A stretch of 48,699 bases of DNA from Oligoflexales bacterium (GCA_947494335.1 CANLUT010000003.1:86682-135380), one strand, 5' to 3'; counted from the stretch's first letter, positions 8,456-17,566 are shown. A program made the numbers and translations. Notes: generated by a model from the letters alone, not told the origin.

Positions 8456-11143
8456 GTGAGCCAACTTGCCAAATTAAAAGTACTCATTGTCGATGACGAA
8501 AAAGAAATTGGGCAACTGATCAAGGAAATCATAGACCCGCATTATGACGGTGTGCTTGCGTGCTCGGGCAAGGATGCTCTGAGTATTCTGAAAAAAGACG
8601 CGTCTTCAATGGTCTGCATCGTCTCAGATTATAATATGCCGGACATGAATGGAATCCAGTTGAGACAGGCGTTCCCGGAACGTTGCATGGAAATTCCTTT
8701 CATTCTGCTGTCAGGCTATATTACCAAAGAGGATGCCCTAGCCGGCTTGGATGCAAAAATTTCGGCGATGATGCCAAAACCATTTGATCCAGCAGAGCTC
8801 ATTGAGCTTGTGAAAAAGCACGCTCAAGCGCGTGAATCAACGATTCGTGAGCGCGTTATGCTTGAGCAGATTTTTATAGAAGAGGCATCTTCAATCGTCG
8901 ATGATCTTGAACCTCTAATTATGTCGCTTGAGCAGCGTCCAAACGACATTGATACGATCAACACCATTTTTCGATTGGTCCATACAATTAAAGGCTCAAG
9001 CGGTGTCCTTGAGTCTTCCCATGTGCGCATGTATGTGCACAAATACGAAGATCTCCTCTCTAAAATGAAAAGCGGAGCCGTAAAAGTCACTCCGGATGTG
9101 GTGTCAATATTGCTTCAAGGTTTTGATGTTGTTCGTAAAATGATAAACGCGCTGAAGATTGGCGAAGAGTGGACCCAGGATGTTGAAAACCTGGCTAAAA
9201 TCTTCGACTACAGTTCGACAATAAGCGTCGCTGAGTCCCCTGAGCAGGTTGCCTCCGGGGCGATTGCAGTTCCAGCGACCGAAGTTTCCAAAGAATCAGT
9301 GAATGTTCCTACGATCATGCTTGATGAGTTTATGGAGCTTTCAGGTGAGATCACAGTTATCAGGAACATGGTGAATAAACTTGTCAAAGTGATCGAGAAG
9401 GAATCACCCAGTAACAAGAATGTTCAGCATCTTGGCGAGCTTCTCGACGAAATGCATAAGATTAATTCTGGAATTCAGGGGCGATTAGTTGAAACCAGAA
9501 AGGTGCCACTTAGCAAGGTGTTTCGTCCGCTGCCAAGAACCGTAAGGGACACGGCGAAAAACTTGGGCAAAACAATTGATTTCAAGTTGGAGGGTGACCA
9601 GATACGTGTCGACTCGTCTTTGGCACAAGTGCTATCTGACTCGCTCATTCATATTGTTAGAAATTCAATCGATCACGGAATCGAAACGCGAGAAATGCGG
9701 ATTCAGCGAAAAAAGAAGCCAGAAGGTAGCTTGACCATCAGAGCCTTCGAGCGTGGTGAGGAGGTTGTTGTAGCTATCCAAGATGATGGTGGAGGCCTTG
9801 ATCCTGTCAAGATCAAAAAGAAAGCCGTTGAGAGAGGATTGTACTCCGCCAGTGACGTTGATCGCCTATCTTTAGCCAAGATTCATTCGTTGATATTTGA
9901 ATCAGGTTTTTCCACTGCCAATCAGATCACAGATGTCTCAGGACGCGGTGTCGGAATGGATATGGTTCGATCGTCCGTCCAAAAGGTCAAAGGACGGGTG
10001 GAAATCGATTCAGAATTGGGATCTGGTACGACTTTTTATCTGCATTTACCGATTCCAAAATCAGTTTTGATCATCAATTCGCTCGTTGTGGAGACATGTG
10101 GACGGGATTTTGCGATTCCTCAGGATAGTGTTGCAAGGCTTCTAAGGCTGGACGGAAAAAAGATTAGACAGTTTATTAAGGAACTACAAGGGACTGCTGT
10201 TTTGGATTACGAGGGTGAGCTGATTCCGCTCGTTGATCTCGGTGAAGCGCTGAGCCTGAGAGAGGCGAATATAAAGCGTCTACTTGGAGAAGAGGTATTG
10301 AATATTCTCATAGCGCGAACTGATGCGGCATACTTTGCTCTGTGCGTCGATCGCGTGCTCGACAGTGAGGAAATCGTTGTAAAAGTTGTTGGCAAACATA
10401 TGGAGCGTCTTAAGGTATACGCTGGCGCGACTTTTATGGGTGATGGAGGCGTTGGGCTCGTGCTCAATATCGACGGAATCGCGGAAGTTTCAGGTGTTAC
10501 AAGCATCCGACAAGCCGCAGCTGACCAGGTGACCCTAGATCAGACCACAGAGATGCCTTCAAACTTAAAGGATGTCCTGCTTTTTGATTTGTGGTGCCAC
10601 GGAGTATTTGCGATTCCGTTAACTGCAGTCCATCGACTCGAAGAAATTCAAAAATCATCGCTTCAGCAAGTTGGGGACCGAGGTGTCGTTATTTATCGCG
10701 ATCAGGTCATGCCAATTGTGGATTTGACGGACGCCCTGGGTGTTAAGGTTCAACACGAAGAGGAGCGGTCAGATCAGGTAGCTATCCCTGTTGTTGTATC
10801 AAAAATCAATGAGCGCTACGTTGGATTTGCGGTGCGCTCTATCGGAGACGTGGCGTCAATGCCGACAAGTATTGATATGCTTGTACGAGATAGAAAGCTG
10901 ATCGAAGGATCATTTGAAGTGGACGGTCGTGTTGTAGCGTTGGTCGATGTTTTTGCAACGTTGGACGCGCAGGGCATACTGAAGGCGATCGATCCTGTCA
11001 CCAATTTAAAAAATCTTTCGTACGGTGTACAAAACGATCCGGCAACTTCTACCCATAAGGCGTTAGCCGGTGATTTGGCTAAAATCGAAAAAAAGCCGGA
11101 AGAGTCCACAGCATTTGCGGGCGATGGATGGGGTCTTTTTTGA
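8456..11143 (+). CDS. Hybrid chemotaxis kinase CheA: REC-HPt-P3-P4-CheW-CheW
   Basis: This 895-residue cytoplasmic kinase has a receiver domain (about 5-125; acidic pair D13/D14, phospho-acceptor D58, Lys108). An HPt domain follows (His176 in LVHTIKGSSG), then a CheA-type dimerisation segment and the ATPase domain (N-box IVRNSIDHGIE, G1 DDGGGLDP, G2 GRGVGMDMV). Two CheW-like domains end the protein (about 535-690 and 700-840). No P2 domain is seen. I chose GTG at 8456 because GGGAGG sits five bases upstream; an ATG at 8420 would add 12 residues. It should autophosphorylate His176 and may phosphorylate its own receiver. A CCCGATAA at 8409-8416 resembles a sigma-28 -10 box, but the -35 is weak. 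It is upstream of a second kinase of related architecture. Confidence 0.9.
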   Translation: MSQLAKLKVLIVDDEKEIGQLIKEIIDPHYDGVLACSGKDALSILKKDASSMVCIVSDYNMPDMNGIQLRQAFPERCMEIPFILLSGYITKEDALAGLDAKISAMMPKPFDPAELIELVKKHAQARESTIRERVMLEQIFIEEASSIVDDLEPLIMSLEQRPNDIDTINTIFRLVHTIKGSSGVLESSHVRMYVHKYEDLLSKMKSGAVKVTPDVVSILLQGFDVVRKMINALKIGEEWTQDVENLAKIFDYSSTISVAESPEQVASGAIAVPATEVSKESVNVPTIMLDEFMELSGEITVIRNMVNKLVKVIEKESPSNKNVQHLGELLDEMHKINSGIQGRLVETRKVPLSKVFRPLPRTVRDTAKNLGKTIDFKLEGDQIRVDSSLAQVLSDSLIHIVRNSIDHGIETREMRIQRKKKPEGSLTIRAFERGEEVVVAIQDDGGGLDPVKIKKKAVERGLYSASDVDRLSLAKIHSLIFESGFSTANQITDVSGRGVGMDMVRSSVQKVKGRVEIDSELGSGTTFYLHLPIPKSVLIINSLVVETCGRDFAIPQDSVARLLRLDGKKIRQFIKELQGTAVLDYEGELIPLVDLGEALSLREANIKRLLGEEVLNILIARTDAAYFALCVDRVLDSEEIVVKVVGKHMERLKVYAGATFMGDGGVGLVLNIDGIAEVSGVTSIRQAAADQVTLDQTTEMPSNLKDVLLFDLWCHGVFAIPLTAVHRLEEIQKSSLQQVGDRGVVIYRDQVMPIVDLTDALGVKVQHEEERSDQVAIPVVVSKINERYVGFAVRSIGDVASMPTSIDMLVRDRKLIEGSFEVDGRVVALVDVFATLDAQGILKAIDPVTNLKNLSYGVQNDPATSTHKALAGDLAKIEKKPEESTAFAGDGWGLF

Positions 11144-11202
11144 CCCAGTAGTGTCATCATTTGGTGACAAAAAAATGTCGTTAAAATGCCAAATATACTG
11201 AA

Positions 11203-11232
11203 TTGACAGCCATTTCAGCGCGGCTTGATAAT
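11203..11232 (+). promoter_or_regulatory. Sigma-70-type promoter for the second CheA operon
   Basis: A perfect -35 box TTGACA (11203-11208) is followed after 18 bases by GATAAT (11227-11232), five of six matches to TATAAT. Initiation near 11239 would leave a leader of about 37 bases before the ATG at 11276. This would allow the second kinase, CheW, CheB and CheR to be expressed independently of the first kinase. Confidence 0.6.
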
Positions 11233-11275
11233 GTCTTAGGAAACTATTTTTTTTAGGGACCTTCAAGGTTCCGAC

Positions 11276-14032
11276 ATGAGCGAGGACTCTGTGGCCAGCA
11301 TCCCTAAAGAGGCATTGGCGGAATACATCGGCGAAACGCGCGAAATGTGTCAGCGCATTTCAATCGGCATGGGTTTAGTTGAAAAGAATCAACATGATGA
11401 CGAAACGCTGAACTCGATTTATCGTGACATGCATTCCATCAAAGGCGGATCTCATCTTTTTGGCTTTAAACGAATCGGTCAGCTTACTCATGCGATGGAA
11501 ACGGCACTGGATCCTGTTCGTCATAAAGAGATTCTCCTCAATCCAAAATTAGTTGACGCTCTTTATCTGGGCTTGGACGCCGTCGCCAGAATCTTGTCGC
11601 TCATTGAGATGAACGGTGATGATAGTCAGATGAGCTTGGATGAAATAGGTCCGGTAGTCCAAAAGATCGCAGACCTGACTTTTCAAGCTTTGAACTCTTC
11701 TCAAGCCACTGAAGGAAAAAACCATGACGAATCTGAGGTTTTGACAAACAGTATGCCCAAGCTTGATGACTCAATGGCACGAGACGAGCTGGAGAACGCT
11801 CCCAAGCTGATGGGCTCTAACGTAGAAATAAAAATAAATGAAACCTCAAAAGACCGAAGAGAGCAGGTTTCAGTAAAGGATGAATTTAACCTGGATCCTA
11901 GTACGGTTCGGATTCCGGTCGGGCTTCTTGATAACTTGATGAACCTTGTTGGTGAGCTGGTTTTAGTCAGAAATCAAATGCTTCAATTTAGTCAAATTCA
12001 GCGGAACGGTGAGTTTCTGAAACTCTCCCAAACGCTCAGTGTTGTGACCTCGGAAATTCAGAATGATGTGATGAAAACAAGGATGCAGCCTATTGGTCCC
12101 TTTCTTTCGAAGTTTCATAGGCTAGTACGTGATTTGGCGCGCGATCTCGACAAGAACATAGATTTTAGAATTGAGGGGGCTGACACTGAGTTGGACAAGA
12201 CTCTTATAGAGGCTGTCAAAGATCCGCTGACACACCTGATTCGTAACAGTATCGATCACGGAATTGAAACCGGCGCGGATCGCCAACGTTTAGGCAAGCA
12301 TCCCGTCGGAATGGTCAAGATCAAGTCTTACCATGAAGGTGGACACGTTATCATTGAGGTGAGTGACGATGGCTCGGGTCTTTCGCCAGTTAAAATAGCA
12401 AAGAAAGCCGTTGAACGTGGGCTTGTGCCAAGTGAGCAAGTTGGGAAAATGTCAGCTAATAGTATTCGGGCCCTAATATTTCTGCCAGGTTTTACGACGG
12501 CAGAATCAGTGACTGATATTTCAGGTCGTGGCGTTGGCATGGATGTCGTCAAGACGAACATTGAGCGCATTGGTGGACATATCAATTTGGAAAGCACAGT
12601 CGGAGCTGGGACAACGGTGAGAATGAGTATTCCACTCACAATGGCTATTATTCCTGCTCTTATGGTGTCCTCATCAGGGCAGTCATACGCTATTCCACAG
12701 TCAAAGGTTATCGAGTTAGTTCGGATTGAAGATTCAGGTCGCGACGACCAGCGCATACAGTGGCTTCAAGGTCAGGCGATGATTCGCTTGCGAGGTAAGC
12801 TCTTGTCGGTAGTTGGTTTAAGCGCGACTCTTGCTGGGAGGCCCGCGTCCGACGCCCTTAAGGTGACTCGGTTGAATAATTTGGTGATTTTGAGAAGCGA
12901 AGGCCAATCGTTTGCCTTGGCGGTCGACGCGGTTTTGGATAATTCGGACATTGTCGTAAAGCCTCTGGCTCAAGTTGTAAAGAATGTCTCGGCGTACTCT
13001 GGGGCAACCGTGATGGGAGATGGATCTGTGGTGTTGATCCTTGACGTTGACGGATTGTCCCGTTTGAGTTTGGTCGCAACCGTGGGTAAGCCTTCATCAG
13101 AGGACGATCCAAACCCTGTCGGGACGAGCATAAAACCTGACTCTGCTGAATATCTCCTCTTGGATCTTGGGGCTCCCGGATTATTTGCCGCTCCCTTGTG
13201 TTTAGTAAATCGGCTCGAGGTTTTTTCTCCGAGCGATGTTCAGTTTTCCGGTGACTTACCTGTCGTTCGCTATCGGGATACTCTGCTTCCGATTCTTTCG
13301 ATTGCTGAAAGACTTGGGTTTACGCGTTTTAGTCCAAAAGACTTATTAGGATCGGACAAATTCAGCGTTATTGTCGTTAGTAAGTCCAATAGACTTTTTG
13401 GACTTGCAGTTAAGAAAATTCTCGATGTGGTTTCAATAGATATGGATATTGACGGGGAGATATCCGATCGAAGTGGAATTCTCGGATCAGTCGTCTTCGG
13501 TAAAAATGTTATTTCGGTTATCGACGTTTTGGGTGTTATCGATAGTTTAATACACGGCTTACCTACAAGGTTGGTGGATCGGGGCTCAGAGATTGCTCCG
13601 ACTGCCACCATTTCAGCCAGCCCTAGCGCCCGAACACCGGATTCAAGGACGTTAAAGATTTTGTTAGCTGAAGACACGAGCTTCTTCCGTCGATATGTTT
13701 CAGCTTACCTTCGCTCTCTTGGTCATGAAGTTGTGGCGGCTACAAATGGAGACGATGCATTTAGACGTCTTGAAATGAGTCATCCATCAGAGTTTGACCT
13801 TGTATTGACAGATATTGAGATGCCAATTCTTGATGGATTCTCGTTGATGCACAAGATTCGTATGCGACCAGAATTTTCAGGTATCCCGGTCATTGCATTG
13901 ACAACGAAGTTTCACGACTCAGATATAAAAAAGGGTAAAGATGCGGGATTTTCTGCGTATCTTGAGAAGCTGAATGCTGAGCTTCTAGAGCAGACGATCA
14001 AGAAGTTATTTGATGTAAAGCAAGCGGTTTAA
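11276..14032 (+). CDS. cheA: Hybrid chemotaxis kinase CheA: HPt-P3-P4-CheW-CheW-REC
   Basis: This 918-residue kinase has an N-terminal HPt domain (His53 in MHSIKGGSHLFG), then an acidic linker. The dimerisation domain follows (IPVGLLDNLMNLVGELVLVRNQ near 225), then the ATPase domain (N-box LIRNSIDHGIE, G1 DDGSGLSP, G2 GRGVGMDVV). Two CheW-like domains occupy about 460-610 and 620-760. A C-terminal receiver (about 800-918) has phospho-acceptor D846 in LTDIEMP, TT in the Thr position and a Lys in LEKLN. P2 is absent. It heads a tight cluster with CheW, CheB and CheR, so it is the better candidate for the main kinase. The start has AAGG seven bases upstream. Confidence 0.92.
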   Translation: MSEDSVASIPKEALAEYIGETREMCQRISIGMGLVEKNQHDDETLNSIYRDMHSIKGGSHLFGFKRIGQLTHAMETALDPVRHKEILLNPKLVDALYLGLDAVARILSLIEMNGDDSQMSLDEIGPVVQKIADLTFQALNSSQATEGKNHDESEVLTNSMPKLDDSMARDELENAPKLMGSNVEIKINETSKDRREQVSVKDEFNLDPSTVRIPVGLLDNLMNLVGELVLVRNQMLQFSQIQRNGEFLKLSQTLSVVTSEIQNDVMKTRMQPIGPFLSKFHRLVRDLARDLDKNIDFRIEGADTELDKTLIEAVKDPLTHLIRNSIDHGIETGADRQRLGKHPVGMVKIKSYHEGGHVIIEVSDDGSGLSPVKIAKKAVERGLVPSEQVGKMSANSIRALIFLPGFTTAESVTDISGRGVGMDVVKTNIERIGGHINLESTVGAGTTVRMSIPLTMAIIPALMVSSSGQSYAIPQSKVIELVRIEDSGRDDQRIQWLQGQAMIRLRGKLLSVVGLSATLAGRPASDALKVTRLNNLVILRSEGQSFALAVDAVLDNSDIVVKPLAQVVKNVSAYSGATVMGDGSVVLILDVDGLSRLSLVATVGKPSSEDDPNPVGTSIKPDSAEYLLLDLGAPGLFAAPLCLVNRLEVFSPSDVQFSGDLPVVRYRDTLLPILSIAERLGFTRFSPKDLLGSDKFSVIVVSKSNRLFGLAVKKILDVVSIDMDIDGEISDRSGILGSVVFGKNVISVIDVLGVIDSLIHGLPTRLVDRGSEIAPTATISASPSARTPDSRTLKILLAEDTSFFRRYVSAYLRSLGHEVVAATNGDDAFRRLEMSHPSEFDLVLTDIEMPILDGFSLMHKIRMRPEFSGIPVIALTTKFHDSDIKKGKDAGFSAYLEKLNAELLEQTIKKLFDVKQAV

Positions 14033-14046
14033 ATTGGAGGTAGACA

Positions 14047-14526
14047 ATGCAGTATCAGACAGACATTGCGGCAACGGGCGGTGCAAATGTCCCCAAAATT
14101 TTGAGATTACAATACTCGACGTTTTATGTGGCTGGCCGGATGTATGGCATTGATGTCAGTCGCGTACAGGAAGTTGTTAAGCCGATACCGATGACAAAAA
14201 TTCCATTGGCAGAAAGTTTTGTGCACGGCTTGATAAATCTTCGGGGTCAGGTTGTGACTGCTGTCAGCATTCACGAGCTTTTTGGTCTCAAGGAAAAGGC
14301 TAAAGTCGACATGATGAACGTCATCTGCAAAGTTGATGGTTTCCTTGTGTCTCTATTGGTGGATGAGATAGGGGACGTTATCGAGCTTGAGACAAAGAAT
14401 TGTGAAGCTGTTCCGAACACTATTTCTTCGGCTGTTAAGCAATACATGACCGGGGTTTACAAGGTCGCTGACGATCTGATGAGTGTGATTGATGTGGACA
14501 AGATCTTTAAAGTTCTAAATGGCTAA
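14047..14526 (+). CDS. cheW: Chemotaxis adaptor protein CheW
   Basis: This 159-residue protein is a single CheW domain. It has VAGRMYGIDVSRVQEVVKP near residue 30, the hallmark FVHGLINLRGQVVTAVSIHELFGL near residue 57, and a C-terminal ISSAVKQYMTGVYKVADDLMSVIDVDKIF. CheW links receptors to the CheA kinase in cytoplasmic arrays. GGAGG lies six bases before the ATG, and the gene is only 14 bases after the kinase stop, so it belongs to the same operon. It may bind both kinases of this cluster or compete with their own built-in CheW domains. Confidence 0.95.
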   Translation: MQYQTDIAATGGANVPKILRLQYSTFYVAGRMYGIDVSRVQEVVKPIPMTKIPLAESFVHGLINLRGQVVTAVSIHELFGLKEKAKVDMMNVICKVDGFLVSLLVDEIGDVIELETKNCEAVPNTISSAVKQYMTGVYKVADDLMSVIDVDKIFKVLNG

Positions 14527-14547
14527 GCTGATTTTATTGGGGTTATT

Positions 14548-15663
14548 ATGCGACTACTTATTGTAGATGATTCCGTTGTGTTTCGTTCCCAGATTAGGAC
14601 AGCGGTGGAGTCTTCTATTGCGGTAAACTCTATCGGCACTGCCGCCAACGGGAAAATCGCTCTTCAAAAGTTGCAGCAAGAGTCCTATGACGTGATGACT
14701 TTGGATATGGAAATGCCAGAGATGAATGGCATGGAGACCCTTAAGGAAATTAGGTCACGCGGAATTCCCATCAAGGTTGTGGTATTTGCGGCCCAAAATC
14801 TTCGTGGCGCGACGTCGGCGATGGAAGCTTTCAAGCTTGGAGCGATCGATGTAGTTTCAAAGCCGGATGGTTCTAACGAGTCTTTTGATATGGCGTTACA
14901 ACATGTGCGCGATCAGTTATTGCCGATTCTGAAGGAAGTGCATCAAAAGAGTGTGAAGGCGCAACCTAAGGCGCCGATAGCAGGATCGTCGGATAGGCAT
15001 CCAGTTGCGGACGAAGTTAGCACACAAGTACCATCTGGTAATGCCGAGACGTCAAACTACCGAAAGGTTCTAGTTGAGACTTTTAGGCCAAAGATAGTTG
15101 TAGTTGGAAGCTCTACAGGCGGTCCAAATGCTCTGGAAACTTTATTTACAGGTATTCGTGCTCCTGTAACAGTGCCTATTTTGATTGTTCAACATATGCC
15201 ACCTGTGTTTACCGCAAGTCTTGCGGCTCGACTTGGAGCGATCACGGGCCTTGATTCGTTTGAAGCAAAGCATGGAGAGCCAGTAGTGACAGGGCGAATT
15301 TATGTAGCGCCGGGTGATTACCATATGGGACTTCTAAAATCTGGCGATGGCCTAATCATTAATTTGTCCCAAGGCGAGAAACGCTGCAATGTACGACCTG
15401 CTGTCGATGTGTTGTTTGAAGACGTTGCCAAGTGTATGCCTAACCAGGTGGGAGCGTTCGTATTAACTGGGATGGGTGAGGATGGAATGCTGGGGTGCAA
15501 GGCTATCAAGAACGCATTTGGAGCGGTCATGATCCAAGACAGAGAGACTTCGGTCGTTTGGGGGATGCCAGGTGCAGTGCACGCTGCTGGGGCGTTTGAT
15601 CAAATGGGTAGCCTTCAGGACTGCGCGCGAGTTCTGCAGGTTTGGTCAATGGGGGCAAGATGA
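14548..15663 (+). CDS. cheB: Chemotaxis response regulator protein-glutamate methylesterase CheB
   Basis: This 371-residue protein has a receiver domain (about 1-120; D53 in TLDMEMP, Lys in VSKPDG). A variable linker (about 125-175) leads to the methylesterase/deamidase domain. The catalytic triad is visible as S189 in GSSTGGP, H216 in VQHMPP and D312 in GMGEDGM. Phosphorylated CheB removes methyl groups from receptor glutamates, giving adaptation. It is preceded by cheW (21-base gap), and its stop overlaps the cheR start. The binding site is weak (GGGG). No CheD accompanies it. Confidence 0.95.
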   Translation: MRLLIVDDSVVFRSQIRTAVESSIAVNSIGTAANGKIALQKLQQESYDVMTLDMEMPEMNGMETLKEIRSRGIPIKVVVFAAQNLRGATSAMEAFKLGAIDVVSKPDGSNESFDMALQHVRDQLLPILKEVHQKSVKAQPKAPIAGSSDRHPVADEVSTQVPSGNAETSNYRKVLVETFRPKIVVVGSSTGGPNALETLFTGIRAPVTVPILIVQHMPPVFTASLAARLGAITGLDSFEAKHGEPVVTGRIYVAPGDYHMGLLKSGDGLIINLSQGEKRCNVRPAVDVLFEDVAKCMPNQVGAFVLTGMGEDGMLGCKAIKNAFGAVMIQDRETSVVWGMPGAVHAAGAFDQMGSLQDCARVLQVWSMGAR

Positions 15664-16550
15664 AGCTACAAAATGAATCAACAGTTACGGCTTTGTCTCC
15701 AGAGCAGATCAAATTTTTCGCCGACTATATTGAACAAAAGCTTGGAATAATCTACGCCAAAGATAATTACTATCAGCTTGAACGACGCTTAAGTGATATT
15801 GCTACGACGCTTGGCGTTGGGTCTGTCATTGAACTCTGGACCAAGGCGCAGACTGGCATTTCAGGTCAATTTCAGAGTCTTCTTCTTGATCTTTCTACTA
15901 ACAACGAGACCTCTTTCTTTCGCGATCCAGGGTTATTTAAGGCAATAGAAGAGCGGATTCTCGTTGAGCCGCGTTTTGGCGGCGACAATCCTCTGCCTCT
16001 GAGAATTTGGTGCTGCGCAACAAGTACTGGCCAGGAGGTTTACTCCATGGCCATATTATTGCATGCGTGGAAATTACAAAATCCCCGCCGCTCATTTTCT
16101 TTCTTGGCTACGGATTACTCGTTGCGTGTCCTGAAGCAGGCGGAAGAGGGAAAATACTCTCAGCTCGAAATTCAGCGGGGATTACCAGAGGCAATGATTA
16201 ATCGCTTTTTTAAGCCAGAGAAGCATGCATCAAATCCAGCTGTCGCTACAGGAAGCTGGATCGTTACGGAAGAGCTCAAGAAAGGTATCACTTACAAGCA
16301 GCAAAACCTTCTCGATGACTTTGGTGGCATTGGGCCTTTTGAAATCGTGCTATGTCGCAACGTGTTGATTTATCAAAACGTTGAAAATAAAAGACGCATA
16401 ATTGCCGAAATTGCCCGCCGCCTTGTGCCCGGTGGATATTTGGTTCTGGGAGCAGCAGAAAGTCTCATGGGACTAAGCGAAGACTTTGAGATGCGTCAAA
16501 TTGATCGGGCTGTCGTCTATCAACGTAAGCAGGATTTGAAGACACGCTAA
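15660..16550 (+). CDS. cheR: Chemotaxis protein-glutamate O-methyltransferase CheR
   Basis: This 296-residue SAM-dependent methyltransferase has an N-terminal helical domain. It carries TNNETSFFRDP near residue 80, a SAM-binding loop CCATSTGQEVYSMAILL (usually STGEEPYS) and the C-terminal IVLCRNVLIYQNVENK followed by LVPGGYLVLGAAESL. It adds methyl groups to receptor glutamates, opposing CheB. I chose ATG at 15660: it overlaps the cheB stop as ATGA and has GGGGG just upstream, while a TTG at 15642 would add six unconserved residues. It ends the chemosensory operon, facing a convergent gene 24 bases away. Confidence 0.94.
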   Translation: MKLQNESTVTALSPEQIKFFADYIEQKLGIIYAKDNYYQLERRLSDIATTLGVGSVIELWTKAQTGISGQFQSLLLDLSTNNETSFFRDPGLFKAIEERILVEPRFGGDNPLPLRIWCCATSTGQEVYSMAILLHAWKLQNPRRSFSFLATDYSLRVLKQAEEGKYSQLEIQRGLPEAMINRFFKPEKHASNPAVATGSWIVTEELKKGITYKQQNLLDDFGGIGPFEIVLCRNVLIYQNVENKRRIIAEIARRLVPGGYLVLGAAESLMGLSEDFEMRQIDRAVVYQRKQDLKTR

Positions 16551-16574
16551 AAGACTATCCTGCGTAACGCTCCA

Positions 16575-17045
16575 TCACGCTGCAATAAAAGCCAAGTAGT
16601 AAAAAACCCAGCCTGTGACAGATGTCATGAAAAGGCCGATTGCTGAAAGTCGCCCCAGAATCTTATGTCTGCTGGAATGGGCCGATGGGCGTGGGGGTAC
16701 TGGAAACTGGCGCCAAGCAAGGAATATAGTTGCAATCAGTAGCAGGGTTGTTGAAATCGAAAATACCAAGTGGATGTAGAGGCTAGGGAATAAGATCGTT
16801 GAAAAATATGGGCTTGGTTCAGCCAGATGGCGCCAACCAACAAGTCGCATTTCAATTTCGAACAGTACAACCGCCACTCCGAGAACAAGAGCAATAGCAG
16901 TCATCATTTTTTTATGGGAGTTGTAGTCCCTATGTTTGCGCACGAAGCTTATGGCGACGGACAGAGTCGGCAAAATTGCAAACATCGCGAGAGCAACCAG
17001 ATCAAGCATGAAGGTGGCGCGGCTACTAGGTAAAAATCCTTCCAC
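16575..17045 (-). CDS. DUF420 family integral membrane protein
   Basis: This 156-residue protein has four to five hydrophobic helices. The DUF420 (YozB-like) pattern is visible: RDYNSHKKMMTAIALVLG, then a periplasmic loop and HLVFSISTTLLLIATIFLAWR, then HKILGRLSAIGLFMTSVTGWVFYY. The conserved His and Gly residues suggest haem or copper handling near terminal oxidases in some relatives, but function is not established. The start is GTG at 17045 with AAGGAG seven bases upstream. No cytochrome oxidase genes are in the window. It is convergent with cheR and unrelated to that operon. Confidence 0.8.
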   Translation of the reverse strand: MEGFLPSSRATFMLDLVALAMFAILPTLSVAISFVRKHRDYNSHKKMMTAIALVLGVAVVLFEIEMRLVGWRHLAEPSPYFSTILFPSLYIHLVFSISTTLLLIATIFLAWRQFPVPPRPSAHSSRHKILGRLSAIGLFMTSVTGWVFYYLAFIAA

Positions 17046-17221
17046 AAGTGGGCTCCTTCTTTGGCTATCATGTCAGCATTGTAGCGATTGGCTACCCTAA
17101 AGCCAATGAAAGGACAGCTGATTTTGCTGGGCTAGTCACGCCGGCGGCTTTAAAGTGCTTTTTTGCAACTTTCCTCTTGCAATGACTACATGATTTCGGC
17201 AATGTATGGCCTCTCATTCGA

Positions 17222-17297
17222 GGGCGCTTAGCTCAGTTGGTAGAGCACCAGATTTGCATTCTGGGGGTCAGGAGTTCGACTCTCCTAGCGTCCACCA
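17222..17297 (+). tRNA. tRNA-Ala (anticodon TGC), CCA encoded
   Basis: The full cloverleaf is present. The acceptor GGGCGCT pairs with AGCGTCC and includes the G3:U70 wobble pair that marks alanine tRNAs. The D stem is GCTC/GAGC. The anticodon stem is CCAGA/TCTGG with loop TTTGCAT, giving anticodon TGC (17255-17257). The T arm is AGGAG/CTCCT with loop TTCGACT. The 3' ACCA is encoded. A terminator follows 12 bases later. Confidence 0.98.
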
Positions 17298-17309
17298 AAT
17301 TCTTAAAGT

Positions 17310-17338
17310 CCCTTGGACAGTCTTCCAGGGGTTTTTTT
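17310..17338 (+). terminator. Rho-independent terminator after tRNA-Ala
   Basis: An 8-bp stem CCCTTGGA/TCCAGGGG (one T-G wobble) with a 6-base loop is followed by seven T (17332-17338). Confidence 0.85.
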
Positions 17339-17469
17339 GTGCCAATTCACTCTGTTTTTGCGCGGCCTTTTGTAGGATCTCGCACAGAAGCATTGATTAA
17401 ATTTAATGCAATTATCGTTGGATTACTGCTAATAGAGTGCTGACGTCTGCTCAGGCACTAGTTATCCGA

Positions 17470-17497
17470 TTGGCATGCGGTGTGCATTTAGTCTAAT
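17470..17497 (+). promoter_or_regulatory. Promoter of the two-domain secreted protein gene (sigma-70, overlapping sigma-54-like site)
   Basis: TTGGCA (17470-17475) and TCTAAT (17492-17497) are spaced by 16 bases, with five of six matches in the -10. The same stretch also matches a sigma-54 -24/-12 element: TGGCATGCGGTGTGCA at 17471-17486 has the invariant GG and GC at correct spacing. Which one is used cannot be told from sequence; the sigma-70 reading is simpler. Confidence 0.5.
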
Positions 17498-17525
17498 GTC
17501 GGGCAAACAGTCCCAAAACCAAACC

Positions 17526-17546
17526 GTTTAATCAGGTCGATTAAAC
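17526..17546. promoter_or_regulatory. Perfect inverted repeat in the leader, possible operator or RNA hairpin
   Basis: GTTTAATC (17526-17533) and GATTAAAC (17539-17546) form a perfect 8+8 dyad with a 5-base centre. It lies downstream of the predicted promoter and 7 bases before the GGAGG ribosome site (17554-17558) of the next gene. It could be a repressor site or a leader hairpin. Confidence 0.45.
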
Positions 17547-17566
17547 AAGTACTGGAGGAATAAATT

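Noticed and set aside
12328-12756. A 142-codon open frame antisense to the second CheA gene.
   Set aside because: It is a shadow of the strongly coding ATPase domain on the other strand; no ribosome site or sensible composition.
17087-17107. A perfect 7-bp hairpin ATTGGCT/AGCCAAT between the DUF420 gene and the tRNA.
   Set aside because: It lacks a T tract on either side and lies upstream of both genes, so it is not a terminator. No regulator is implied.
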